Positions 8,343 to 18,666 of a stretch of DNA of 64,000 bases are shown piece after piece. A program made the translations under genes and the position numbers. How positions within the stretch are numbered: the first letter of the stretch is position 1; each line of letters begins with the position of its first letter. Source of the DNA: Granulicella sp. (lineage in GTDB: Bacteria > Acidobacteriota > Terriglobia > Terriglobales > Acidobacteriaceae). The DNA is taken from contig PKWU01000039.1 of the NCBI GenBank assembly GCA_003132145.1, forward strand, positions 16,593 through 80,592, given 5' to 3'. A model generated the notes under the pieces. That model saw only the letters and a program-made list of their open reading frames with translations, ran no database searches and was not told where the DNA came from.

Positions 8343-9706
8343 TTACGGATCATCTGGCGCGCCCAGTCCGCTGCATCTGCAAGCACAGGGTCGTCGCCCG
8401 CGGCCCAGGTTTCGAGTTGTGGCAGAAAACGCGCTTCGCCGCTGTTGCCCATGGCGATGGCGACGTTGCGCAGCAGCCGCTTGCGGCCGGTGCGCTCCAG
8501 CGGAGAGCCTTTGAAGCTGCGCCTGAACTGGGGCGCGTCCATCGCGGCCAGCCAGTCCAGCGCAGGATGGATCAGTTCGGGCCGCGGTTGCATTGACTCC
8601 CACCCATTCCGCGCAGGACGTGGGATGGATGGGACACCCGTGCGAAGTGTCTCGCCGGGAGGATTGCCGGGAGCCTCATCAGACGGCTTGCTTTGCTGAT
8701 TGCGAAGCAGCTTGGAGTTCCACGGGCAGACGTCCTGGCAGATGTCGCAGCCGAAGACGTGGCGGCCCATCGGCGCGCGCAGACTAGGGTCGATTGCGCC
8801 CTTCTTCTCAATGGTGAGGTAGGCGATACAGCGCGAGGCATCCATCGTTCGCGAAGCATTGGGGGATTTCGAGCCAAGCAGCGCGCCGGTGGGACAGGCA
8901 TCGATGCAGCGAGTACAAGTTCCGCAACTGTCGTTAGATAATAGTGAAAATGAATGTATTACTGTAAGTTCATCGGGAGTTGATGCGGCGCGCGCACCGC
9001 CCACTTCCCTCGCCTGTTCCTTTTCGGCTTCGGTCAGCTCCACCGGAAGGTCTGTGACGACGACGGCGAGCAGGAGCCATGAGCCGAGCTGCTGGTTGAT
9101 GAGGCAGGTGTTCTTGCCGATCCAGCCGACGCCAGCCTCGGCGGCCAGAGTGCGCTCGACGAGCGGGCCGGTGTCTACATAGCAGCGGGTGGTGCAGGCG
9201 GCGCGCGCGAGCAGTCCCGCCTCGATCGCGCGCAGACGGGCGAGCAGCTCGTTGTGGTAGTCGGTTGGGGCCGAGGTTCCGTCGTTGAGCGTGCGGCCGC
9301 TCCATGCGTAGCGGGCGATCCAGCCCGATCCCGGGGGCGCGGGATCAATCGTGAGTGGAGTTGCGGCGCCCGGCGACTGGGCCAACTGATTCTGGCTACG
9401 CACAGACGGCGCGGCAAAGTTGTAATTCAGCGCGCAGACAATGGCCGAGCGCGCCCACGGCATTACCGCGCGCAGATTGCCGCGGATGAGGGTTCCCGAC
9501 TCGTCGCGGCGCTTGAGATAGTCCATCTCGCCGGCGTGGCCCGCGTCGATCCACGCGGAGAATCGCGCCGCCTCCTGCGTGGCGGCTGGGTCGTCCGACC
9601 CGCGGATCTCGGCGACACCACAGACGTCGAAGCCCGCGGCGCGCGAGGATTCATCGAGCCAGAGGCGCAGCTCCGTGTTCCATCGGGTTGATCTATTTGC
9701 GGTCAT
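8330..9706 (-). CDS. queG: Epoxyqueuosine reductase QueG
   Basis: CGTCTRCIDACPTGAL and CDICQDVCPWNSKL 4Fe-4S motifs; likely start MTANRSTRWNTE. Confidence 0.88.
   Translation of the reverse strand: MTANRSTRWNTELRLWLDESSRAAGFDVCGVAEIRGSDDPAATQEAARFSAWIDAGHAGEMDYLKRRDESGTLIRGNLRAVMPWARSAIVCALNYNFAAPSVRSQNQLAQSPGAATPLTIDPAPPGSGWIARYAWSGRTLNDGTSAPTDYHNELLARLRAIEAGLLARAACTTRCYVDTGPLVERTLAAEAGVGWIGKNTCLINQQLGSWLLLAVVVTDLPVELTEAEKEQAREVGGARAASTPDELTVIHSFSLLSNDSCGTCTRCIDACPTGALLGSKSPNASRTMDASRCIAYLTIEKKGAIDPSLRAPMGRHVFGCDICQDVCPWNSKLLRNQQSKPSDEAPGNPPGETLRTGVPSIPRPARNGWESMQPRPELIHPALDWLAAMDAPQFRRSFKGSPLERTGRKRLLRNVAIAMGNSGEARFLPQLETWAAGDDPVLADAADWARQMIRKLSF
8595..8640 (-). repeat. Palindromic element copy inside queG (GGGTGTCCCATCCATCCC...GGAATGGGTGGGAG)
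   Basis: Sequence similarity to copies at 56588-56669 and 57330-57370; in-frame in queG (TGVPSIPRPARNGWES). Confidence 0.65.
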
Positions 9707-9788
9707 CGGTCTTTGCGGCGTGGACTTCCCTTCCTTGCGGCGCCGCCCATGCGCTGGTTCAAGGGTAAATCGCCTACAATCGAAGGAG

Positions 9789-10535
9789 ATGCTATCTTCC
9801 TCTTCTTCCCCCTCAAAAAACATCCATTCAGCGACTGCGAACGGGGCTAATCGTGCGAACGATGCGAATCGTGCGAAAGACGACGCGCAGTGGCCGGAGA
9901 ACGCCGCGCAGCGCATTGATGCAGTTCTATTCGACTACGGCCAGGTGCTCTCCGGCCCGCCCGATGCGGCGGCGTGGGCCACGCTGCGCGCGGTCAGCGG
10001 GTTGGACGAGGAGCGGCTGCACGCGGCCTACTGGAACTTTCGCCACGACTACGACCGTTGCGCGCTGACCGGCAGGACCTATTGGGATGCGGTCGCCGGC
10101 CACGCGGGAGTTCGCTTCGACCCGGTGCAGATGGATGAGCTGATGGCGGCGGATATCGACCTGTGGACCCAGCTCAACCAGCCCATGGTGGAGTGGGCCG
10201 GGCGGTTGCAGCGCGCGGGGGTGCGGACAGGGATTCTGTCGAACATTGGCGACGCGATCGGCGAGGGAGTGGTGGCGCGGCTGCCCTGGCTGGCAGGCTT
10301 CGACCACTGCGTCTGGTCGCATACGATGCGAACGGCAAAACCCGATCCGGCGATCTACCTGAAGACGGCAGGAGCGTTGAAGACAGCAGTGGACAGGATT
10401 CTGTTTATCGACGACCGCGCAGAGAATGTTGCCGCCGCCGCGAAGCTCGCAATGCAGGCCGTGCGTTACACCACGCACGCGGAGTTCGAGCGCGAGATGC
10501 GCGGGCGGGGACTGGGCTGGCTGCTGGACGCCTGA
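9789..10535 (+). CDS. HAD-superfamily hydrolase
   Basis: AVLFDYGQVL motif I, ILSNIGD, KPDPAIYL, LFIDDRAENVAAA. Confidence 0.82.
   Translation: MLSSSSSPSKNIHSATANGANRANDANRAKDDAQWPENAAQRIDAVLFDYGQVLSGPPDAAAWATLRAVSGLDEERLHAAYWNFRHDYDRCALTGRTYWDAVAGHAGVRFDPVQMDELMAADIDLWTQLNQPMVEWAGRLQRAGVRTGILSNIGDAIGEGVVARLPWLAGFDHCVWSHTMRTAKPDPAIYLKTAGALKTAVDRILFIDDRAENVAAAAKLAMQAVRYTTHAEFEREMRGRGLGWLLDA
9846..9881. repeat. 9-bp tandem repeat GCTAATCGT-GCGAACGAT-GCGAATCGT-GCGAAAGAC
   Basis: Encodes ANRANDANRAKD at N-terminus of HAD hydrolase. Confidence 0.65.
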
Positions 10536-10740
10536 GCGGTTTGGATAAGGGCCGGAGAACAGCTATAGCCGGGCGCGCGAAGACGAACGCGAACTCACAA
10601 AAGTAACTGTACCCATTCACGAATAGACACGGTATAGTTTCGTTTCATTAGAGATTCTCAGATTCGGACAACTTAATCAGTTCGGTTCCATGGATATTGA
10701 GGGCAGGCTGCACTCCGCACAACGCCGCAGCCATAGCACC

Positions 10741-13700
10741 ATGATGAAGTCCGTTCAGACCGTCAATGCTGCGGATCGATTGTCGGACGATGAGCCGATC
10801 CGCGAGAGAGTGCATCCGCCGCCGGTGTTGGATGGAGCGCGCACGAGGGCCGGCGCTCTCGAGTGGGGCCTGGCCTGGACTCTCGCGTGGCTCCTTTCCT
10901 GCGCTCTGACTCTGGCGTTGCATGCGCAGGCGTCGCCCGCGACAGGCCCGCAGCAGCTTGCCTTCAGTGGGCTGCGCGTGGTGCTCAACCAGGGCCAGCC
11001 GCAGGGCCAGATCAATGCGCTGCGGGTTGGCGCAACGGGCAACCTCTATCTGCTGATCGACCAGAAGGACGGAGTGCGTCTTCTGGAGACGGACCCCACC
11101 GCAACCAACATTCTGAACCAGGCGCAGATCGGCGCGAAGAACGACGTCGGACTGGCCATGGCTCTGGACCCGGCGGGCAATGTCTACGTCACCGGGACAA
11201 CCGGCTCCGGCTCGCTCGCGGCGACCTCCGGCGCGGCCTTCCCGAACTTCAGCGGCACAGCGACAAACTCCTTTGTGGCGAAGTTCGGCGCCAGCCTCGG
11301 CAGCCCGATCTTTGTGACCTTCTGCGGCGGCGGGACCATGGATGCCAGCTCGATTGCCGCCACCAGCGATGCGGTCTTCATCACAGGCACCGTCTACCTG
11401 CCGAATGGGACAGTGCCGGTGACGCCTGCGGGGATCATTCAGGCTCCGGCGTTTGGCAGCTCGTGGAATGGATTTGTGGAGAAGTTCTCCGCGTCGGGAT
11501 CTTCCCTGCTCTACGCAACCTACCTGAGCGGGGCAAGCGGCAGCACCGCTCCCGCGGCCATCGTCGCCGACTCCTCCGACAACGCGTATATTGCTGGCAC
11601 GACCACGGCTCCGGGCTATCCGACCGTCGCGGCACTGGTGCCGAACCAACTGGTGACGACGGCGCTGGGCACAACTTCGGGCTTTCTCACCAAGCTGACT
11701 CCGGCGGGCGATGGGATTACGTTTTCAACTTATATTCCCGGCGCTGGGATCAGCTCTCTGGCCATCGATTCCACAGCTAACAACCTGCTGCTTGCTGGAT
11801 CGATTTCGCTGGGGCAGTTTCCCGTGGCCAGCGTCTCCACTCCGCTCACAGCGGTTAGCTACCAGGTGCTGCTGCGGATGACTCTGGACGGCAGTTCAGT
11901 GCTGGGATCGACTGTGCTTGCGCCGGGGACGCAGTCGTTTGTGGCGGCGGGCGCGGCTGGAACGGCGTGGGTGGATGGGAGCCTGGGGCTGCCTCTACTG
12001 CCGTTGACGCCGCTCTCGACCATTGGCAACAGCTTTGCCCTGCGCGTGAACGCGGCGAACCTGGTGGACCAGACAGCCCGCTTCGGCGGCATTGCGGCGT
12101 CGAATCCCAGCAGCGCAAGCGCGCCGGTCGCGCTGACCAGCGTGGCAATCGACGCCAGCGGCAACGCTCTCTTCGGCGGCAGCTTTGCGCCGTCCGCAAG
12201 CCAGAGTTTATTGGCGACCGAGACATACGATCTGCCGTTGAACGATGCGTCAACCACGGCGTTTCCATCGACGGTCCACGGCGCGGTCCTTCCTGTTTCG
12301 GCGTGCAATGGGAGCCTGTGCGCGGGTGCGGCGGCGTATCTCGCCAAGCTGACGATTCCGGCAAGCGCGGCGACGGCCACGGCGGCGCTGGCGCTCTCGG
12401 TGGACGACTCGCCCAACCTGACGCTGCGAAACCTGGGATCGGCGCAGGCGACCGGGGTGCAGATCGCGGTGCCAGGCAGCTTCACCCAGGCCACCAACTG
12501 CGGCTCGACGCTGGCCGCGGGTGGCGAGTGCAGCATTGCGCTCACGGGTACGGGGCCGGGAAGCATCACGGTCTTCGCCACCAACTCCACATCGCAGACG
12601 CAGGCGTTGCCCGCGCTGGCATCGGGCGTGGTGCAGTTTCCGGTGGTCTTCTCGCCCAAGGAGCTGGACTTCGGCGTGGTCAGTTCGGCCAGTGGAGCGG
12701 TGACGCGAACCGTTACGGTGACAAATCTGACGCAGCAGAGCCAGAGCTTCGCCTCCGCGCTCGATGTAAGCAGCAAGACCACGCTGCCCTACATCTTCGC
12801 CGAGAAGACCAGCGACTGCACGCTGGCGGGAAACAATTTTCTGCTGGCGCCGAATGGGGTCTGCCACATTACGATCGGGCTGACGGCGTCGAGCACGGCA
12901 ACCAACGACGGCGCGATCCAGAATAACTGGCTGATCGGCGCGCGCGACGTGCAGATGACGGCCTACGGACAGGCCGCCGCGCTCTCGCTCTCGGCCCTGG
13001 AGATCGACTTCGGAACGCAGTACACGGGCGGGCTGCGGCCGGCGCGCTACCTCTATCTCTCGAACAACTCGACCATCTCTTTTTCTCACTCCGCGGTCAC
13101 GTTGCCCGCCACGTCGCCGTTCAGCGTGACGGACAACTGTCCCTCGACGCTGGAGCCGCAGACCGTCTGCCAGCTTCAGCTTGCGTATCAGAACGCGAAG
13201 ACGCCCGCGGCCGATGCAGACACGCTCTCGCTCGACCAGGGGCTGACGGCGCTGGTCATGGGCCGTTCGCTGCCGCAGCCCGCGGCCAACGGCTCGAGCG
13301 TCAATCCCAACCTCAGCGTTTCATCCTTGTCGCTCAACTTCGCCAACGCGGTGGTGGTTACCGGCGTCTCCAGCAGCACGCAGACGCTGACCGTCACGAA
13401 CACGGGCACGACTGCGTTTGCGCTCTCGCTGGTGGTCTCGGGTGACTTCACGGACAGCACAAATTGCACTGCTACGCTGCTCGGCGGCGCATCGTGCAAT
13501 GTCGTTTTCACCTTTGTGCCATCGCAGCCGGGCACGCGTCAGGGACTGCTGGCCGTCACTGCGGGCGCGGGGACGACGCCGGCCTACGTCGCTCTCTCCG
13601 GCGTCGGCACGGGAATTATATCGCCCGCCAACAACGGCACACTGAACTTCGGCGGCGTCATCGCGGGCCAGCCATCGGTCCAGTGGTACAAGATCACGCA

Positions 13701-16700
13701 GCCCTTCACCAGCTTCGCCGTCGCAACCGCATCGACGACGCTTGGCTTGCCCTACACTGCCGTGATCGTTGAAGACATCGGCTATGGGCATGGTCAACCG
13801 CCCAGCAGCGCGTTCACCACCAGCGCGACGGGCACTTGCTACAACTGCTGGGTGGGCGTGCAGTTCACCCCGCCCGTAACTGGCCTGATTGCCGGAACAC
13901 TCACCCTCACCTCGTCTGCAACCGGAAGCCCGTACGTGCTCTCGCTGACCGGCAACGGACTGCCGCTCACCGGCCTGCTGCTGACGCCGGTGGTGCAGGA
14001 CTTCGGCCCGGTGCCGATCAACAGCGCGAGTACGACGGAGCTGTTTGCGGTGACGAACCTGGTCGCGGGCGGCAGCTCGATCACGGTGGCAACGCCTGCG
14101 GTCACGGGCGACTTCAGCGTCTCGAACGCCATCAGCGGAGGCGCATCCTGCGGAGGCGCGCTGGCCTACACTGCATCGTGCTTTATTCAGATCGACTTTG
14201 CGCCCTCGGTCGCCGGGCCGCGCACGGGCACGCTCACCATGCAGGCGGGCAGCTCGACGGCAATCGCGGTGCTGACCGGATACGGCGGGACTGACCCCGG
14301 CCTCTCGCTCACTCCCAATGCTCTGGTCTTCAACAATGTTCTCGGCAGCTCGTCCACGCAGCAGACGGTCACGCTGCTCAACACCAGCACAACCGCCGAG
14401 TTGGTTGGCACGGTTGTTGCGACGACGACAAGCTCCAGCGCAACCAGCTTCAGCGCCAACGGCTGCAACAACGCCACGCTCGCCGCTGGAGCCACTTGCT
14501 CGATTGCTGTCACGTTCACTCCGGCGACCGCTTCGGCGGCAGGAACGCTCACGGTTCCCGTCACCAGCACGGTGGGCGGCGCACCGGTGCTGACCAACTA
14601 CACGGTGCCGCTGACCGGCGCGTACACCACGGAGGACGAGGGGCTGGAGATCGTCGCCGACGACGCCCAGTACGGGCCGCAGGCGACCGGCGCGACCGGC
14701 GTGACGCGGCAGTTCACCATCGACAACCTCACGGCGAAGTCGCTGAGCCTGGCGATTGCGCTGCCGCGCCAGTTTGTGTTGAGCGGCACGCCCTGCGCGG
14801 GACTTGCGCCGAATGCAAGCTGCAATTTTTCGGTCGCTTTTCTGCCGCTGGACAACGGCGACCTGACGGGCACGCTCTTCGCCACAGGCACGCCCACCGA
14901 TGGCTCGGCCACGCTGGACGGCCTCAGCTATGTCGAGGGCTACGGCGTGGGAGGGGTAACGCTCTCGGTGACGGGGAACATTCTTCCCGGCGTGGGTGAG
15001 GTGCTGAGCCTCGGACAGGTGGCGTCGGGACTATCTTCACAGCCGCAGACACTGACGCTGACCAACGCCTCGACCACTGCGACGCTTACCATTCGACGCA
15101 TCACCAGCGGGTGGCCGTTCCTTTCGACCACGACATGCGGCACAACACTTGCGCCTGCCGCGTACTGCACGGTCACGCTCACCTACACGCCGGTCAACCA
15201 GGTGGCGGCCGGCTCCAACCCGCCGGTCTCGACCACCGACAGCGGCGAGCTGGTGATCGAGAGCGACGCCGCATCCAGCCCGGATCTGATCGATCTGACC
15301 GGCAGCTCCACTCCGGTCACGGTCTCGTCGCCCTCGAATGCCGCGCCGTTGGCCACGATTACGCCATCGCAGAGTTCGCTCACGTTTGCCAGCACCATGG
15401 TGGGCAACGTCAGCGCGCCGCAGACGGTGACGCTGGACAACACGGGCACGGCGACGCTCTACATCAACAACATTCTGACGTCGCCCGACTACACGGTGTC
15501 GACGAGCAACTGCGCGAGCATTGTTCCCGGCGCAAGCTGCACGCTCACCGTGACGTTCACGCCGCAGAGTTCGACGCAGCAGGGATCGGGCAGCGGGATG
15601 CGCGTCAGCTCCATCGAGGTCTCCTCCAACGCCAGCACATCGCTGGAGTTTATCTCGGTGGTTGGCGTCACCAGCCCGTCCTCGCTGACGATCGCGCAAA
15701 GTTCGCTCAACTTCGGCACCGTGCTGGTGGGCGCCAACTCGAACCTCCCATTGGAACTGATTAACACAAGCACCAGCCCAATCACCTTCGGCATTCTCTC
15801 CGCCAGCACCACGCTCACCGCTGCCTCGGGGAGCTACACGGTCGCGCTGGGCAACTGTCCACAGCCCGGCCAACTGCTGCCCGCCAACACAAACTGCACC
15901 CTGCAGGTTGGATTTGCGCCGACCCAGTCGGGGACCCTTACCGGCACGCTCTCGATCGCAAGCTCCGCCTCGACCCTGCCGCTGATGGTCTCGCTGACCG
16001 GCGTGGGCGAGCAGTCGCACCTACAGATTCTGCCCACCAGCCTGAGCTTTGGCTCGATTGCAGTCGGCTCACCGTCCAGCCTGTCGCTGACGCTCTCCAA
16101 CGGCGGCACGGCGCCGATCACCGGCGTTGCGCTTTCCGCTACGGACGACTACGCCGTCACCGTGCCCTGCGCGGTAACCACGCTGGCGCCAGGGGGAAGC
16201 TGCGTGGTCACCGTCACCTTTACGCCGACCAAGACTGGCACGGACAATGGGACACTGACCGTGACCAGCTCGGATGCGACCTCGCCCGACGCCGTGCCGC
16301 TGACCGGAACGGGCTTCGTCAATGGGACGTTCACCCTCACCGTCAACGGCGGCGCGAGCGCATCGGCCACGGTCGCCAGCGGATCGCCCGCGAGCTACAA
16401 CCTGACCGTGACGCCGGGCAACAACTTCAGCGGAACGGTGGTGCTCAACTGCACGCCCATTGCAGCGGCGCAGTACGCCACCTGCTCGCTTCTGCCGTCG
16501 AGCGTGACGCTCGCAGGTGCCGCGCAGAACGCCGTCGCCACGCTGAACACGGTCACCGAGGTCAGCTCCAACTCGCTGCCCGCCACGCCTGGGGGCAGCA
16601 GACGCAGCATCGGCGGCACAGCGCTCTGCCTGCTCTTCCCTGCACTGGTCTTCACCTGGAAGGCGCGCAACTCGCGGCACAAGGCATGGCGACGCGACGG

Positions 16701-16887
16701 TCCAATTGTGTGGGCGATCTTCGCGGCCATTATACTGCTCTCGGCCAGTGGATGCGGCAGCAGCAGCACCAACTCCAACCTGCGCTTTTCGCCGCCCGGA
16801 ACCTATCAGTACCAGGTGACCGCAAGCTCGGTCAGCGGCGCTGTGCAGATCACGCAGACGGTGACGCTGAACCTCACTGTGCAGTAG
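10741..16887 (+). CDS. Giant surface protein: N-terminal SBBP/propeller-like region plus multiple choice-of-anchor-D (ASPM-SPD-2-Hydin-like) domains
   Basis: Repeated pattern NC..L.PGASC.l.VTFTP...G...GTLTV.S; N-terminal YVTGTTGS/AYIAGTT repeats; start 10690 or 10741. Confidence 0.82.
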   Translation: MMKSVQTVNAADRLSDDEPIRERVHPPPVLDGARTRAGALEWGLAWTLAWLLSCALTLALHAQASPATGPQQLAFSGLRVVLNQGQPQGQINALRVGATGNLYLLIDQKDGVRLLETDPTATNILNQAQIGAKNDVGLAMALDPAGNVYVTGTTGSGSLAATSGAAFPNFSGTATNSFVAKFGASLGSPIFVTFCGGGTMDASSIAATSDAVFITGTVYLPNGTVPVTPAGIIQAPAFGSSWNGFVEKFSASGSSLLYATYLSGASGSTAPAAIVADSSDNAYIAGTTTAPGYPTVAALVPNQLVTTALGTTSGFLTKLTPAGDGITFSTYIPGAGISSLAIDSTANNLLLAGSISLGQFPVASVSTPLTAVSYQVLLRMTLDGSSVLGSTVLAPGTQSFVAAGAAGTAWVDGSLGLPLLPLTPLSTIGNSFALRVNAANLVDQTARFGGIAASNPSSASAPVALTSVAIDASGNALFGGSFAPSASQSLLATETYDLPLNDASTTAFPSTVHGAVLPVSACNGSLCAGAAAYLAKLTIPASAATATAALALSVDDSPNLTLRNLGSAQATGVQIAVPGSFTQATNCGSTLAAGGECSIALTGTGPGSITVFATNSTSQTQALPALASGVVQFPVVFSPKELDFGVVSSASGAVTRTVTVTNLTQQSQSFASALDVSSKTTLPYIFAEKTSDCTLAGNNFLLAPNGVCHITIGLTASSTATNDGAIQNNWLIGARDVQMTAYGQAAALSLSALEIDFGTQYTGGLRPARYLYLSNNSTISFSHSAVTLPATSPFSVTDNCPSTLEPQTVCQLQLAYQNAKTPAADADTLSLDQGLTALVMGRSLPQPAANGSSVNPNLSVSSLSLNFANAVVVTGVSSSTQTLTVTNTGTTAFALSLVVSGDFTDSTNCTATLLGGASCNVVFTFVPSQPGTRQGLLAVTAGAGTTPAYVALSGVGTGIISPANNGTLNFGGVIAGQPSVQWYKITQPFTSFAVATASTTLGLPYTAVIVEDIGYGHGQPPSSAFTTSATGTCYNCWVGVQFTPPVTGLIAGTLTLTSSATGSPYVLSLTGNGLPLTGLLLTPVVQDFGPVPINSASTTELFAVTNLVAGGSSITVATPAVTGDFSVSNAISGGASCGGALAYTASCFIQIDFAPSVAGPRTGTLTMQAGSSTAIAVLTGYGGTDPGLSLTPNALVFNNVLGSSSTQQTVTLLNTSTTAELVGTVVATTTSSSATSFSANGCNNATLAAGATCSIAVTFTPATASAAGTLTVPVTSTVGGAPVLTNYTVPLTGAYTTEDEGLEIVADDAQYGPQATGATGVTRQFTIDNLTAKSLSLAIALPRQFVLSGTPCAGLAPNASCNFSVAFLPLDNGDLTGTLFATGTPTDGSATLDGLSYVEGYGVGGVTLSVTGNILPGVGEVLSLGQVASGLSSQPQTLTLTNASTTATLTIRRITSGWPFLSTTTCGTTLAPAAYCTVTLTYTPVNQVAAGSNPPVSTTDSGELVIESDAASSPDLIDLTGSSTPVTVSSPSNAAPLATITPSQSSLTFASTMVGNVSAPQTVTLDNTGTATLYINNILTSPDYTVSTSNCASIVPGASCTLTVTFTPQSSTQQGSGSGMRVSSIEVSSNASTSLEFISVVGVTSPSSLTIAQSSLNFGTVLVGANSNLPLELINTSTSPITFGILSASTTLTAASGSYTVALGNCPQPGQLLPANTNCTLQVGFAPTQSGTLTGTLSIASSASTLPLMVSLTGVGEQSHLQILPTSLSFGSIAVGSPSSLSLTLSNGGTAPITGVALSATDDYAVTVPCAVTTLAPGGSCVVTVTFTPTKTGTDNGTLTVTSSDATSPDAVPLTGTGFVNGTFTLTVNGGASASATVASGSPASYNLTVTPGNNFSGTVVLNCTPIAAAQYATCSLLPSSVTLAGAAQNAVATLNTVTEVSSNSLPATPGGSRRSIGGTALCLLFPALVFTWKARNSRHKAWRRDGPIVWAIFAAIILLSASGCGSSSTNSNLRFSPPGTYQYQVTASSVSGAVQITQTVTLNLTVQ

Positions 16888-18133
16888 GCGCGACGGCGGC
16901 GGAAGCGTCCAGCGGAACCCGCACCTGCTCGACGATCTCGATGCCAAAGCCCTGCAACGCAGGGATGTGGGTAGGAGTGTTGGTGAGCAGGCGGATGCGC
17001 TGAATGCCGAGGTCGGAGAGGATCTGGCTGCCCAGGCCGATCTGGCGCAGGGTGCGGCGCGCGCGCTGCATGCGCTCCTGGCTCAGCTCGCTGGTCCGCG
17101 GATCGCGTTGCGGTTCACGGTGCAATACAAGCCGGTTTGGCGCCATCTCGCCCGACGATGCAATGCCGCTACGGTCGATGCCGAAGCCGCGCGCTCCGTT
17201 GTGCAGATAGATCAGCGCACCCTGGCCGGCCTCGGCGATCATGCGCAAGGAATTGTCCAGCAACGCGCGGCAGTCGCAGAGCGTTGCCCCGAAGACTTCG
17301 CCGGTGAGGCAGTGAGTGTGGACGCGCACCAGCACCGGATCGGCTCCGAACGAGTTGCTGCTCTGGCTGTCAATCTGGCCGCCGATTCCGTAGACCAGAG
17401 CGACGTGCGATTCCGTGACCTCCATCTCGCTCTCGTAGGCAATCATGCGGAAGTCGCCGTACCGAGTGGGGAGAATGGACTCGGCGACGCGCTGGATGTA
17501 ACGCTCGTGCTGCAGGCGGTAGCGGATGAGCGAAGCGACGGTGAGCATCTTGAGGCCATGCTCGGCACAGAAACTGACCAGGTCGGGAACGCGGGCCATG
17601 GTGCCGTCCTCGTTCATGATCTCGCAGATGACGCCGGCCGAGACCAGACCGGCCATGCGCGCCAGATCGACCGAGGCCTCGGTCTGCCCGGCGCGCACCA
17701 GCACACCGCCTTTGCGCGCGCGCAGGGGAAAGACGTGGCCCGGGCGCGCCAGGTCGTTGGCGGTGGAGCTGGGGTCGATGACGACGCGGATGGTATGCGC
17801 GCGATCGGCGGCGGAGATTCCCGTGGTGACTCCCTCGCGGGCCTCGATCGACTCGGTGAAGGCGGTGCCGAAGCGCGAGGTATTCTCCGACGTCATGGGG
17901 GCGAGGCGAAGGTAATCGGCGCGCTCCTCGGTCAGCGCGAGGCAGATGAGCCCGCGCCCGAAGCGCGCCATGAAGTTGATGGCCTCGGGGGTGACGAACT
18001 CGGCGGCCAGCGTGAGGTCGCCCTCGTTCTCGCGGTCCTCGTCATCCACGACCACAACCATCCGCCCCGCGCGAATCTCTTCAACGGCCTCTTCCACACT
18101 GGCGAACGCGCTCTTCTTCAATCCGTCTGGCAT
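16874..18133 (-). CDS. ribBA: Bifunctional 3,4-dihydroxy-2-butanone-4-phosphate synthase / GTP cyclohydrolase II
   Basis: [42 protein letters not shown]...[14 protein letters not shown]. Confidence 0.92.
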   Translation of the reverse strand: MPDGLKKSAFASVEEAVEEIRAGRMVVVVDDEDRENEGDLTLAAEFVTPEAINFMARFGRGLICLALTEERADYLRLAPMTSENTSRFGTAFTESIEAREGVTTGISAADRAHTIRVVIDPSSTANDLARPGHVFPLRARKGGVLVRAGQTEASVDLARMAGLVSAGVICEIMNEDGTMARVPDLVSFCAEHGLKMLTVASLIRYRLQHERYIQRVAESILPTRYGDFRMIAYESEMEVTESHVALVYGIGGQIDSQSSNSFGADPVLVRVHTHCLTGEVFGATLCDCRALLDNSLRMIAEAGQGALIYLHNGARGFGIDRSGIASSGEMAPNRLVLHREPQRDPRTSELSQERMQRARRTLRQIGLGSQILSDLGIQRIRLLTNTPTHIPALQGFGIEIVEQVRVPLDASAAVAPTAQ

Positions 18134-18192
18134 CTCACACCCTTTATACAGGCCCGGGCAGTTTCACCGTAACTACCGGCAGCAACACAAGC

Positions 18193-18222
18193 AAAAGCGC
18201 CGCCCGTTGAAAGGCGGCGCTT
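18193..18222 (-). terminator. Intrinsic terminator downstream of the 75-aa minus-strand gene
   Basis: AAGCGCCGCC / GGCGGCGCTT arms with TTTTG following on the minus strand. Confidence 0.55.
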
Positions 18223-18258
18223 ACTTAAAATCTTCAAAGGTTCAGCTTCAAGCATATC

Positions 18259-18486
18259 TTACAGCATCGACTCGATCTCGAATCCCCAGGCTTCGAGCAG
18301 CGCCTCCGGGATGTACTTGGAGTTTTTGTTGTGCCTCGCCCACTCACGCAGACGGGTGGAGCGGATGTACTGGTCGGGGGTCAGTTTGAACTCTTTGACG
18401 ACCTGTTCGAAGGAGGTTACGGTGGGGACAACCGGGCCGATCGGCTCGGGTTTGCCCCAGTTTGGGTTTCCACGACGCTTTGCCAT
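18259..18486 (-). CDS. Conserved small hypothetical protein
   Basis: 75-aa [23 protein letters not shown]..., well-formed start, isolated from other coding ORFs. Confidence 0.6.
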   Translation of the reverse strand: MAKRRGNPNWGKPEPIGPVVPTVTSFEQVVKEFKLTPDQYIRSTRLREWARHNKNSKYIPEALLEAWGFEIESML

Positions 18487-18666
18487 TATTCTAGGGTCCT
18501 TTGTTCAGTCAGGGCTCTTGCCAGCCGAACGCCGAGCATCGCACGGCATCTGACACATTACTTTCTAGTCTCATTCTAGGGCATTTATGGGCAAAAAGCA
18601 AGGAAAATCGCTACAAATTGGCCCGGAAACAGCGTGACTATCCGAATTATCGGATGCAAATGCAGA

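Noticed and set aside
15037-16020. 327-aa minus-strand ORF within the giant surface gene
   Set aside because: Arg/Gly-rich shadow frame of repeat-coding DNA.
16874-18258. FMN riboswitch upstream of ribBA
   Set aside because: No recognisable RFN-element pattern in the short upstream region on the minus strand.
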